Positions 1-12,900 of a DNA stretch of 64,000 nt are shown here, piece by piece. The notes beneath the pieces are model-generated. The model made no database searches, was not told where the DNA came from, and saw only the letters and a list, made by a program, of their open reading frames with translations. Origin of the DNA: Wuchereria bancrofti. Lineage: Eukaryota; Nematoda; Chromadorea; Rhabditida; Onchocercidae. Made by a program: the position numbers and the translations under genes. The DNA lies in contig SSBO01000003.1 in NCBI GenBank assembly GCA_005281725.1, forward strand, positions 767,396 to 831,395, in the 5' to 3' direction. Numbering within the stretch: the stretch's first letter is position 1; the number at the start of each line of letters is the position of its first letter.

Positions 1-176
1 AATTTCCAATCAAAATTCAATTTGAATTAGTAGAAAGTTTTGCTACAATATGTCCATAATTTTTTCACCTACATCTTATCCTAAAATTCCATTTCCTTGC
101 ATGAAAATAAAAACACGTAACGATTTTTTCGATTGTTAATCATTAGAAAATAATTAAGATTAAGAAAGAACCTAAC

Positions 177-2875
177 CTTGGAACATTTGAAACCAGGATG
201 AGTGCAACCTGGATAGGTGCAATTATATCGTCGATTTGTGTGTACCATTATGTGATGACGTCTAAGGCCTCCCTGTCGACCAAAACGTGCGTTACATTTG
301 TCACAGATATATGGCCTTTCTCGCCTAAAAAGAAGAAATTACAGTTTTGTTGGAAGAATGTTATTTATCAGTGAAATGAAAAATGAAAACGATTTTTTTC
401 TTTCTTTAATCACAATCGACAATTTCAAATTCATTTTTGTTTCTCACACATAAACGGACGACAATGCACGTCAGACAGAAGTCAACTGCTAAAAGTCAAG
501 TAAATAATCAGACAAACGTAAAAGACGTGGTAAAAAAGGCTGCCCATTACGTGAAAGAATAATTAAATCAAACTTAATATTCTATCCTATTAAGAACAAG
601 GAATTAATTAGGAATTAATCAGTGAAATTTAAAATAGAAACTAACAAATGTTGTATGGAAATATGTTCTTTTAGTTGGGTATTACTTGGAAAAATACGAG
701 TACATATGGAGCAACGATGAATTTGTACATTGGGCAAGCGGAAATGTTCCCTTTCATTGTGATGTCGTGCTGCTTCAGCGCTTCGATATACCTTTAATTT
801 ACAACCATTTGAAGTACTAAATCAAATAATAATTTTATAAGCTCAGTAATAAAAAGAGAATATTCTTAATGAATTTCAATTGAATTATTTTTTTCGTTTC
901 CATTTATCGATTTTTTTTTTTGTGATTCTTTTTTGAAATGTCAATTTTATGCTTTAATTTAATTGTTTGTTTTGCGCTAAAAATTTGTAAATCATTTCTG
1001 AATTCAGCTTCTAGATTGTAATACATTATTGTTTGATTTGAATAAATTATTTTAGTACTTATTGCTTGCTTAGATCATATAGGAAGGGGTCACAATTTAA
1101 GAGGTTATGAAATATTATTTCAGATTACTTCCTTTGTTTGCTATTTTATAGTATTAGCCTGGAAAGGTTAGAAATAAATGGACAGATTACTTTTTGACAA
1201 GTAAGGCAAACGTAACGCTTGCCACGATTACTGGTGATCTGTTGATTACCAAGGTGGTAGGTAACAATATGATACTGAACATTTTGTTTTAAAGTAAAAC
1301 AACGACCACATTCATCACAAATATAACGCTTATCACGAAAACGCTGATAACGTTTACGTGGTCCTTTGGGACTAATCCATTCATCTTGTCTTTTCACAAA
1401 TATTTCCTGCAAAACAACTGAATATTTATTCGATCGGATTAGTCATCACTTGGTGTTATCTTATTGCCTTATAGCAAATATATTTTCATAAGGATATTCA
1501 TCAGTGAGATAAGAGTTGAGAGAAAATAATTTAGTTTAATTGCATTTTTTACTTTTTAGATAAAATGATGATATATTTATTAAATTTTCAATTTGAATGA
1601 GAAATATTTCAAAAAAGTTAAGGAAGACTTGAATGCCATCGATACTGTTGTATTGATCAAAGAAATCTCGCCATTCCTCATTATATGACTCCTGATATAA
1701 GTTTTCTAAAATATCACAGTTGGTTGTTTCCATAACGATCTCCAAATTCAAATCTACTTTATCAGTATTCAAATCCAACGGTAAACTTTTGAAGTCGCAT
1801 ATTTCTAAATAAAGTTGAAGAAGTTAATAAACTTGAAATTGTGAATAATAAACGCTTTTCTCAACGTAATTGTTACTTCTTTCACAATATCGATATTATG
1901 CTTTGAGACAGTTAAAGAACGTAATAGTAAATTTTAGAGCTGTTTTTAACATGATATCAATGAAATGGTGCCTAAACTTTTGTAATAAATTAAGAAGATA
2001 GAATAACTTAGCAGTGCTTTAAAAAAAAAAAAGTAATTAATAAAGTAATAATTCTGGGAAAACTTAAAGATGAAACTGATGAGTAAAAAAAAATTTGCAT
2101 ATATCTTATATATTACATTTATTGTAATAAAATGTCAAACAGTGCAAGAGGAAATTGACAAATTATGCGAGGGACTTTGTGATCATTTTCAGAATGATAA
2201 TGCTTATCAAAAGGATTGAAACATTTGATGTTAACAAATATATAATAAGATAATCTCATCTTTTTTTCTTCCATTAATTTAGACATTTATTTTGTATAAG
2301 ATAATGATTAGAATGAAGAAATATTTGATAAAATTTTAGAAAATTTCATGTTCAGTGATATTTGCAGTTTCATGCAATGCTAATTGTTTCTTATGGTATT
2401 AATTTATCAAAATAAGTTGTAAATTTACGTCATGGAAAAGCAGTTTAGGTTTTTATGAGAGAAAATTTAATGCACTAATTTTCATACTATGTTTTGTGCT
2501 CTGCGAAAACGAAAAAAAAATCTTCAGTTTACCTTCTTTTGCAAAAATTTCTTTAGATAAAACAGCCTAGGAGATAATAATCTCGTAGAGCATGAATCAA
2601 AAATTCCGTGAAATTTTATGTTACTCTAATCTACTGATCTTCATCATCAGAATAAATTTAGTTTAAAAATTTTTAAATTGAAACAAAATCATTAAATTTC
2701 ATTGTTATGAATCACTACTAGATAATTTTGGGAAAGAGTGGAAATTTTGGGAAAGTGCATTGAGATAGGAAATAGGAATAATACCTTTATCACAACATAT
2801 ACAGATTGGATACTTTGGAAGATTCTCCGATAACATAGGATCTCGAGAATCGCAACAGTCTTCCTTAAGCTCCAT
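177..2875 (-). CDS. C2H2 zinc-finger protein, partial (continues past left edge)
   Basis: Likely nuclear DNA- or RNA-binding protein; specific target unknown. Exons read on the minus strand: 2875-2785, 1804-1629 (donor uncertain), 1406-1191, 791-646, 324-177; phases agree across all junctions. The start is the ATG at 2875, followed by a Cys-rich run (CCDS and CICCDK) and an acidic region. Exon 3 carries a full finger (CDECGRCF, then H-x4-H in HIVTYH). A second finger is split over exons 3/4 (CLTC, then H-x4-H). A third (CSICTRIF) spans exons 4/5. A fourth (CDKCNARFGRQGGLRRHH) is in exon 5. A fifth starts as C-x4-C (CTYPGC) and is cut by the donor at 177-176, so at least one more exon lies left of the window. 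The weak point is the exon 2 donor (GTCTTC), chosen because it keeps phase. Fingers are not tandem copies of one linker, so I assign no orthologue. Confidence 0.85.
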
Positions 2876-5054
2876 TTTGAACAGTGTTACAAAAACAGTT
2901 CACAATTTTCATTTTAATCAGATTGAAATTTGCATGAAAAAGTTTGATTTTTATCGCGATCAAGTATATGATAAATTATAATAAGTATGAAAAAGTATTT
3001 GAAGAATTTCATTTGTATTTTAGCAATATCAACAACATACAGCGAATAATAAATAAATTAACTAAATGTATCACAATCGATATAAATAGGCGTCACTGAC
3101 CAATCACAAAGTAATGTTATAAAAAGTAATATCACAAAGTAATGTCATAAAAAGATATATTAGATAATAGTGTAGTAGTAGTAAAATAATAGATCAGAGG
3201 ATATGATAAGGGAAGTTCTAAAATGATCAAGGTGAGTTAATTATTAGTTTGAGCAATTTAGAAGAAGAATAAAATAAGGTGGAAAATCAAATTTCGTTGA
3301 TTATGGTTGCTGGATGATTGTTGAATGTTCACAAAAGGACTAAGTTGCTTTGCTCTCTCATTTGCGCACCAATTTTATTTCATCTCCAACATCGTTCACG
3401 GGTAAAAACAGTAAAAAAACTAATAATTAATGAGAAGACATATTAACTTTGCTGAACAAAGAAAGTCACATTTTTGAAGGAAAATGAAATTTTCGAGATT
3501 TTTTTAAACAAAGCAAATCAAAAAATTAGATTAATTTTGGATAAATATAAGTTAATAAAAATGAGATATGAAAAAAAGAGAATTAAGAAAGCATAAAATT
3601 AGCTCTGTAAGAAGAAAATTAAACAAATAAAAGTGAAAATTCCATTAAAATCAAACTTGTAAAGTTCATTTCAATAAGACCTTAGGTAATCTATTCATAC
3701 AACTGGTGGATTAAACCGAATAATTTTGAAATTGTCATTATGAAGCCTTTGTAATACAAAGACGACTGTTGAATAGATCACGTCACTTACGTCAACATGG
3801 AGATGCATGCTCCGTCGTAAAAATACGTTCAACTAGCCGTAAAAAAATAAAATGATGTGATTAGATGAATGTTAAATATGAAAGAAATGAAATGTAATCC
3901 ATGTAAGAGTATATTTTTTTTAAATAAAATTTTTGTTTGATATAATTTTAGATTTCATAAATTGTACTTATTATTATGCAAGTCTCTCATATAACTTATT
4001 TCATCAACAAATGACAGTTTACATAAGATGCAGTAAGCAACAATAATATTATAATTATTCGATTTTATCGTTTACACGTAAATAATCAAATCATTCGCTT
4101 CAGTTCAAACAGTATCACTTCTATTTTCTGTTAATCTCAATTCAATAGTCCACATTTTTGCATAGAGCTACCTACCATCATTTTGGTGCTTGTAACGTAA
4201 AGAGAAATGTATACTAGCTGGTTTGGCCGTTTGTTTGTGTGTAATGTTCGATTAGCTCTATTCATGTCCACGTGTCCTTTCTCTTTCTACCAGGTCACTT
4301 GAAATTTACTCTATTAGTACTCCAAATTACTATGATTTTATCTTTAAGAAGAGAATTTTAGAAAGATACCCAAACTCTTTATATGCTAAGTATTAACGTT
4401 TGTATTGTACACTACTATTAAGTTAACTTATCAATGCTCTGGTAGTATCGTTGAGTAGCTTTCTAAATTCACTTCCTGAATGTTGACAGTAGTTTTAGAT
4501 AGCACTGTACAAACAGTAATATTAGAACAGTGAAATTTTATAAAGAAAATAATTATTCTTGTAGTTGGATCTGAAAAACTTATAGATTTTTCTGAAATTA
4601 ATCCATGCTGTTTCTTATTAAATTTACGAAAGGATATTTGATGTGATATGCTTTCAGGGTCTATTAATTTAACACATTTTTACCTTTCGTAGGCACAGCT
4701 GTAAAGCTGACATTGTAGAGGTTCTTCAAAACGACGGGCGAAGAAGTGGATTTCGGTGCTGGAGGTGAGGAAGGTAGGTTTATTTTGAACTATCAACAGA
4801 TGAGTGAGAAGTGTTAAGTATGTTTGGAAAAAGAAGTGGTACTGTTGGTTATTTTTATATAGGTGATTTGGCCTCAGATAATGTAAGTTGCGACGTTTTA
4901 CACTGAAAAAAATAACTTTCATAACTTCTTGGCATCTTATCTACTATTTTGCAACCCTTTAATGCGTAACATAGGGTTGGCACCAGAAAATTAAATTGTA
5001 ATAGTGACACCTTACTGGATTTAGCTTTTTCTAGAAGGCTCTAGTGGCCGGGGC
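2876..5054. other. Intergenic region between divergent ZF and MATH-BTB genes
   Basis: About 2.2 kb upstream of two divergently transcribed genes, so it should hold both promoters. A short direct repeat (ATCACAAAGTAATGT-like, two copies) lies near 3101-3145. A possible 5' non-coding exon of the MATH-BTB gene lies around 4693-4769, with acceptor TTTCGTAG and donor GTGAGG; joining it to 5031 gives a stop before the ATG, so it would be untranslated. A short open stretch at 3730-3855 is listed separately. The rest is AT-rich and I recognise nothing else in it. Confidence 0.5.
3730..3855 (+). other. Possible orphan terminal exon, basic peptide (unassigned)
   Basis: An open frame of 41 codons plus stop, GC-richer than its surroundings, ends in a very basic tail. 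It contains RRLLNRSRHLRQHGDACSV, which loosely recalls the second half of a C2H2 finger. There is no good pyrimidine-rich acceptor before it (the closest is AATACAAAG at 3748-3756) and no clear partner exon upstream on this strand. It may be the last exon of an unrecognised plus-strand gene, a decayed exon, or a conserved regulatory block upstream of the ZF gene. Confidence 0.2.
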
Positions 5055-8000
5055 ATGGCAGATATTGTTGGTCCGCTGCGTCCATCCGATAGCTGGTCAA
5101 CGACGGAAGTACGTTCACTACAGCATTCTCACGTTTGGACCATTCGTGGCTTTTCTCAATGCGAATGTCGATATTTGGAAACGTCGGTTAAAATCAAAGA
5201 AACGGTTAGTGTTTGTGAGGAACAGCATTTTCTAATAACACCAGAGCAATATGCAATAACTATATAGATGTATTGCTTACAATTTTATATGATTTCAGCC
5301 AATTCCTACAAATACACTTGATGGAAATCATTTGACCTTTCGAATAAGGCTGCATCCACAGGGCAACAAAGAGTCGAATAAAGATTTCAGTTTTTTCCAG
5401 GTTGGTGTATGCATTAGTTTCCTCGTGACATTGGTACTAATTCACTGTTTGTACTGTATATGTCATTTCGTTTTGAAATGAAGCGATATCTCATGATTCT
5501 TCAACAGATATTATTTATTATAAATTCTTACGTCAACTGGATATGCTGTGCTAAAAGTTTTATTGTACTGTTTTGTTTAGGTTTTCTGCAACACGAATTC
5601 AGCCAAATATCGGGCAAAATTTTCAGTATACAATGCAAAAAATGAAGAAGCGCCTACAACCGTTTACACTGGTACACAGCAGGTAAAATCTTCGCTAACA
5701 TTACGCAGGAGTATTCAATACTTTGGTCAAAAATCAACTGCATAGCTTGAATTCCATCCTAAAACCTGTTAATATTTGACCTTTTTAAATTATTTCGCGA
5801 AGACAAAAGAATGATTTCAAATAGTGGATACCTTGAATTAGTGGGTTTCTATGTATACTTCAACTATATTTCAACCTACTTTCAGCTGCATGGATATTTC
5901 GAGTATATACGTCGCGATGTTTTAGTTAGCCACATACAGCCACAAGATGAATTGCAGCTTGTTTTAAGTCTTACTATTACTTTTGACACTGTCACTAAAA
6001 GTAGCCAGAATCCACGACAGTGTAGTGTTCCTGATGCTCGTCCAGCAGAGGTCATTTAATTCTTGTTCCAAATTGAAATCAAATTTCTTGAAAACTCTGT
6101 AGGTGGGAGCTAGTATGTGGGTATAGTATTCCACACTTTGTCAATTGCCATATTTGAAAACTGTTGAACACTTTTAGTTCGATTAGGTCATATAGTAAAA
6201 TATATCGACATTGTGGATATTACTCATTTTGTATCATAGAAGTTATATTACTGTATCCACTATACTATACTATGCTGTTTTACAGATAGCACGCGATTTG
6301 GAAGCAATTTATAAGGAAGGACGTCTTGCCGATTTTACAATAGTTGCCAGTGGACGTGAATTGCCAGCTCATCAGATAATACTTTCAGCTCGTTCTCCAG
6401 TCTTTGCAGCAATGTTAGAGCCGCACACGGAGGAAGCTAAAAATAGTCGTGTTGTTTTTCCAGACATAGATTTTGAGGTTTGCTGTTTTTTCATTCTATT
6501 GGCTATTAACTCAATTTATTAGACGATCAAGTAATTTTTGTTAACGATAAAACTTTTCAATATAACCGTCATTTTCTATCATTTTTGGTTGTTCATCTGT
6601 CTCTTTAATTCTGTTTATCTTTTTTTTTTTTTCTTACGCTGATAATTTGTCGAACCATTTGCTTGCGTTGAATTTACAGGTAATGCAAGAATTGCTGCTT
6701 TATATGTACACTGGTCGATCCCCCAATTTATCTAATATGGCCTTAGATCTTTTAGCAGCAGCGGATCGCTTCCAGCTCCCAGGTCTCAAAGAGATGGCAG
6801 ATCAGGTCTGGTTTGAATTTTTCCCTACAAATGCTACGAGCAGTTATGTGGATAAATATGCTGATGACATAAAGGATTTCTGAGCTACGATGTTGAAAAT
6901 TGATCAGTACTTGTAATTTCTTGCTGCTTCATTAAATCTTTAAAAGAAATTACGAATGTCATTCGAGCTCAAGTTTTTCAAACTATTCTAGGTTATTTAA
7001 TAATTAAATACTAGCTGAAAGTAAGGCTATTTGAAAGTATTTGCTTCCTGCTTGAGTTTAATTTTTTGACTTTAAGGTGCTTCGCACTGGATTGATAGTT
7101 GAATCTGCTTGCCGTTATTTGGTCTTCGCTGATATGCACAATGCACGGGAGTTGAAATCAGATGCTATCAAGTTCATTGCGCAAAACTCATCTTCCATTA
7201 TCACTGTATGTTTTTACTTTTATGTGAGCTAAGCTTTCACCAGTAGTAGATGAAAACTGATGATAGTTCTGAAATGGTAACTCTGAAATCCAAGTTTTGT
7301 TTTGGCATGTTTGATTTTCTTTTTCTAGTTTTTTACATATTATGGAAAAATATTTTCATATTCTGTCTAGTTCAGGTCTTATTGATTTTTTCCGTCATAT
7401 TTTCGCATAGAATTTATATAATGGTCTTATTTTTGTGTTCTTTGGCTACTGTTTATGAGTATTTTCCATATAATAGTAGCGAAAGAATATGAATGCATTA
7501 TAAATATTGCATTATTTTCCTAATAAATAATCACTTTTAGGCAGTTACATATTTAACTGCATCTTTATGTCCTCTGTTGCTTCCATTTACTTGCTGCATA
7601 AAAAAAATTAAATTTCTCTCATAGTTTGATTAGTGACATTCTAAGTTAAGAAATTCTTCACTTCATCTGTTTGTTCTCCAGTGCTTTAGTCCCACGTATC
7701 CCGCATAGAAAAAACTTCGTACTTTTAATCTGACAGAGACGTTTTTCCAGTCGTAGGAAGTTTTCACTAATAGATAGTTATAAATATTCATAAAACAGTT
7801 TTACTACCCGTATTTAGACCGATGGTTGGACAGAGCTCGTGAAGGAGCATCCAGCTCTTGTTACTGAAGTTGTCGCTGCAATATCCAGCAGTGATCCTCG
7901 CTCACTGAGTGCTAGCAGCAGCCCAAGTAAGTTTTTTCTATGTAGTAAAATTTGGAATCCTCGATATTGAGGCAGAGAGTGGTTATTTTGAAAGTGATCG

Positions 8001-8252
8001 AAAACAATTGATTTTATATGAGAGTTAAAGATTAATGTCGGACGGGATAAGTTCGAAAATATTCATCGAAGATTCCTTTTTCATGAAATAATGATGTGAC
8101 GGCAATTATTTTGTTCTATTGTTATCTTGCTATCTAGTTTATTAAGTACTGATTGACTATCACTTTGCTCTCTGCAAAACTATTCGCCTTTCATTTCAGG
8201 TTCATCAGCGGAACCGGCTACGAAGCGAGCTCGTTTGAGTGGCGGAGTCTAG
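5055..8252 (+). CDS. MATH-BTB protein, SPOP/BATH family (CUL3 substrate adaptor)
   Basis: Expected to be a substrate-recruiting adaptor of CUL3 ubiquitin ligases: the MATH domain binds the target and the BTB domain binds CUL3 and dimerises. Nine exons: 5055-5204, 5299-5400, 5581-5682, 5886-6050, 6286-6477, 6680-6805, 7077-7205, 7818-7926, 8200-8252; every junction keeps frame, giving 375 aa, almost the length of human SPOP (374). MATH occupies about residues 23-155 (HSHVWTIRGFSQCE near the start). BTB occupies about 174-290 (RLADFTIVASGRELPAHQ, then ARSPVFAAML and LYMYTG). A BACK-like tail follows, and the end PATKRARLS resembles the nuclear signal of SPOP. The ATG at 5055 is preceded by an acceptor TTTTTCTAG (about 5025-5033), suiting either a 5' UTR intron or a spliced leader. 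Members of the C. elegans bath-42/bath-43 group are the nearest I can suggest; I cannot choose among them. Confidence 0.93.
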
Positions 8253-9978
8253 CATTTGTAAATGGATGGTGATTACTATTCAGATATTATTCTTTTTAAC
8301 AGTAATATTTTTGTGTCTCGTTTTATTTCATTCACTATGAAACAGTGCTTTTTATCTTATCTTTTAGAATTTTTTTTTTTCTGACTATTTTCTTTAATTT
8401 TCAGTAATTTGAGTCTATGATTCCTTACAACCAGTTTTCTTCCCATTTTAGCTTTTTTTGAACATCTATTGGATTTTAGAAAATTCCTTGAAGTTTTCCT
8501 CGTATTTTGTTCTTTGGCATTAACTTCAAGTCAGTTGGGCTTGTTTTGAATTCTCATTGTAGCTGGTATTGATTTCATTGGAATTTGCTCGATTGTGAAA
8601 ATTTTTTCCAAAAAATATTGACGTGAAAGAGTAAGACTTTCAGTATTTCAAATTCTCAAGTCTATTTCAGAGAAATTGTTTTTTATCTTGAAATTATTTT
8701 TAGAAAGGTATATGACTTTAACCAAATTCTGCACTCTACAGCTTATCTTGATATAATGACGCTACTATGTACCGAGCTTTTGCTCATTTTGCCAGCACTA
8801 TTTGTTTTCCATAATCCACCTGCTTCTGGTTATAAATTCAATGTTGGTTAAGGTCTAGAAAAGTTGCAGATTTTTGTTGATAGTTCGATGCATGATTGTA
8901 TTTTATTAAGTGATCAAACAACAAATGAAGAACAGCTGTAAGATTTCCTCGTAATGTTTTCTGTTCCGAATTTAAGTTGTGCATCATGGCGGTAGCTAAG
9001 TCAGAAAAATAATTCGGTGTTTCTGGATGAATTGTGTAGGACACACTATCGAAGCCCATCACTTCGTTTTTGTGATAAAAAAGATTTGGTGTACATATTA
9101 GTTGCACGTACCAAATATATTCATTTTCATCGATAGTTATCACACATACACACACACACATACACCCTTCTCAGATAATTTGAATTGCGTTCACCCATTT
9201 TTGCGAAGACTGTAATGTATACGAACGTAGTAAACAGGTATATGAATATGTTTATGTAGGTTAAATGGTTGAATGATGTGAAATTGGAGTCGTCGAACTT
9301 TGTACTATGTTCTCAATTCTTCGCGCACGCATTAAAACCATCGATAGAGTTCAAAGTCTGCAGACGACGTGTTCCTCTTCATTCTTCTCCCCTCCCTAAT
9401 TGTCCCTCCTTGTTTCGTTTTGATCAATTCTACTGTTCTGAGTGCGTGTTAGTGGTTTGTTCGGACAGTTTAAGAATTGAAATTTTCTCCAAAAATATTG
9501 AGTAAGAAGTACGTATTAGTTTCATCAACGGTTCATGAATTTCATGCTCCAGTCATAGGAGTTTTGTTATAACGATTCCAACATGAATAAATACCATTCA
9601 TCTCAGAAATATTCTAAACAGAAAGAAGATTGAACTATTTTGTAGTATGCATGCGTAAAACGTTGGTTTGTTAGGGCATTCCCTAACCGACAATTCATTT
9701 TGTTAACTCTACAGATTGTCTCAGATAATGATTATATGGTCTAGAGCTATTTGTGGCTTACTGAGTATTAATATTTTGTGAACTTTAATTAACAGATTTA
9801 TACCTCGTAGGTGCAGCTTGAAGTTGGTATGTAGCTTTTAGCATTTTTAGTTCTCATAAATATGTCATGTTAATAATAATATTAGATGAAGTTTTAATCA
9901 TTTGCAAATTTGGATAACAGATGTTTTAATGCAGTTACGATGCATGTAGTAATTTGCACTTTTTAGCAACAAGTGTTG
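8253..9978. other. Intergenic, MATH-BTB to acyl-CoA dehydrogenase
   Basis: About 1.7 kb holding the 3' UTR of the MATH-BTB gene and the promoter of the dehydrogenase. A short CA/TG run lies at about 9140-9165. A GC-richer patch at 9269-9505 is open on the plus strand for 78 codons, but no domain is recognisable and no partner exon is visible; it may be promoter or 5' UTR. The acceptor TTTTAG at 9961-9966, 12 bases before the dehydrogenase ATG, looks like a trans-splice or 5' UTR acceptor. Confidence 0.5.
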
Positions 9979-12900
9979 ATGTGTACTCGTTGTGTCAAGC
10001 TTCCTGTGCTATTCTCAGAATGCAGGTGATTATTTTTTTTACGTTGATTTTTATTTTCTGAACAGCGGATCATTCACATTTTGATTGATTATCCATTGTT
10101 GATTGTAGGTTTATTTTGGGAAGAAGCTATTACCGCTCATTAACAAATAAAGCTAAAGCGGAGAAATCGATGGCAGCTGCATCTGAGGTTATAAGTTGAT
10201 CGACGAATTAAGGTTTACAAACATGAAAAGACTTAGTCAAGCTTGTTAAAAATATATTTTTGATATTATAAATCATTTTTTTGGATGGGACTATTGTTTA
10301 ATTATCAGTTTATATTAATATTTAAATGTTTTAGATTTCAACCTCTTTCGTCAAAAATATGTTTCTGGGCAAAGGAGTTTTCGATCATGTGGTGCCATAT
10401 CCTGTTGATTTATCCGATGAAAGACGGGAAATGATTCATTTAATTTTGGAACCTACGAAGAAGTTCATGGAGCAATTTAACAATCCCGCAGAGTTTGTAC
10501 TATTTATTTGTATTAGTAAGATCGGTTGAATTTTTTGAGAGTTAACACTGGAATATAGTCACTCGATAATTACCGTGGTGTCAGGTTGTCTAGTCTGAAA
10601 AGCTACTTATTAAACTCTTTTTTTTTTTTTGTCTTTGGTATCGTTTCTTGGATTGCTGCTGGACGGTTGCAGTGCATATAGTGAGGCTGATTCTTCGATA
10701 TTGCTTATGTGTAATCACTTTTGTACTGTAACAAGCAAAATGAGGTTTATGGACAGTTTGTAGTACACTTATGTTTTAGAATTTTTGTTTAGGAATGACG
10801 AAAAAGAAGAAGTTCCGATAGACATTCTCTCAAAACTTGCTGGAATTGGTGCACTTGGTGCCTTGGTACCAGAAGAATATGATGGTGCAGGTTTGAATAA
10901 TACTCAGTTTGCACGTGTAGCAGAGGTTATTGGTGAATCAGATTTGTCACTAGCTGTTGTTATGGGTGCTCATCAGGTATGCTTTAAATTTATATGCTGT
11001 TAGTAGTATGTTTTAAAATTGTATTTTAAAATTATATATATATATATGTTTGAAGGTGGTGAACTTTTTTCTTTAATCTTTTGTGGTATTGTTTTAACTA
11101 CTTGAGCATTTATAAACTTAGTGTTATTAATTCGAATACTTGTTGTGCAGAACTAATTTTAGTCCATGAACTTATTTTAGCTGTTGTATAGGTATTTGCA
11201 GTCTATTGGTTACAAAGGAATTTTGCTTTACGGTACTGATGAACAGAAACGTAAATATTTACCAGATCTAGCTACGGGTCGAAAGTTCGCCGCTTTCTGT
11301 TTAACCGAGTCAGGCACCGGATCCGATGCAAATGTACTACATACAGTTCTTTTTCCTTTGAAATTAGCGTTTCGTTGATTAAAATAGTCGTTTGACTAGT
11401 AATAATGATGAAAAAATCTGGTCACACTAAAATTTTATAATTAAGTGTTATATTTTTTTTGAACAAATTGTTATTGGAAATGGCGAAGATTTTTTTTTAT
11501 TAATTTTTACTTGATCTTTGATATTTTTTAGTCAGTACAAACTTACGCAGAGAAAAGTAGTGATGGAAGGTGTTATGTTTTGAATGGTGGCAAACTGTGG
11601 ATCAGTAATGGTTCATTCGCTGATGTATTCACCGTTTTTGCACGGGTAGTTACTGTTATTTGGAATGAATTTGAATTAGTCACCTTTTTAAAAAAGTTCT
11701 ATCTCGTTATTTCCAGCAACTTTTAAGTGTTAAAACATAATCATATAATTAGACTTTTTGGAGTTTCGATGTTTTAGAAATATGATCCTTTAAAGTGATA
11801 CTACAAAAATTTACAAATTAACTTATACAATTGCATGTATAGACGCAAGTAAAAGATAAGGATGGAACACCAAAAAGCAAAATGTCAGCATTCATAGTTG
11901 AGCGGAGCCATGGAGGTATTACAACGAGTGTTCCTGAGAAGAAAATGGGTATTAAGGGTTCGAAAACCGTCGAAGTTTATTTTGATAACACGAAAGTTCC
12001 CGTGGATAATTTGCTTGGTGGTTCGTTTTGTTCATTTTTTTTTTCTTTTTTTTTTTCAAGTATTCAAGACTTCATTCTCTTCGATTTCATCTTTTCAGTT
12101 GTACTCGTTATAATTGATATTGCTTTTGCTGATCAGCTGTAGGAAACAAATTTTTACTCTGTAAATATCGTTTCTAGTTCTTCAGCTGAAGGTGAAGGTT
12201 TCAAATTAGCAATGAATATCTTGAATAATGGTCGTTTCGGCATACCTGCTGTATGCACCGGTTCCATGAAATTTTGCATTCAGAAAACGGTAACGTTATT
12301 GCAATCTTTCAACGAGAATTTCAAGTTAAATTTCGTAGCAAAGTTTTAATTATTCTCTGCTTAGCTGTTTCCAGACTCAAAACTATTATTTAGATTGAGC
12401 ACATCTCAGAAAGAGGGCAATTTGGAAGAAAATTGAAGGAGTTCGGAAATGTCCAAGAACAGTTGACTGACATGGTTCTTCGTCATTATGCAACTGAGGT
12501 CACTTTTTCATTTTATAAAAACAAATATTTTGACTTTTACAATATTTTCGATTTCCATTTTCAAACATCATAAATAATAAATTCAATAAAATTTCTTAAA
12601 TACTACGAAACTTGTTTAGAGTCTCCTTTATATGTTGTCAGGATTGATGGATAAAGGTACAGTGGATTACGAACTGGAAGCCGCTTTGGCGAAAATTATG
12701 GCTTCGGTGAGTTATGTATGCATTTACAAATGCTGTTTTGTTATTTCTAGTGGAAATCACACGCTATATTTTTAGTATTTTGAAAACAAAATTTTTAGGA
12801 CTTTTGAACTTTAGTTTTCAATTTGAGGAGAATGCCTGGATTGTATGTGATCGTGCTATCCAACTTCATGGCGGTATGGGTTACATGAAGGAATGTGGTC

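Noticed and set aside
8838..9161. 107-codon open frame on the minus strand
   Set aside because: It begins inside a CA/TG repeat, has no recognised motif and no splice partners.
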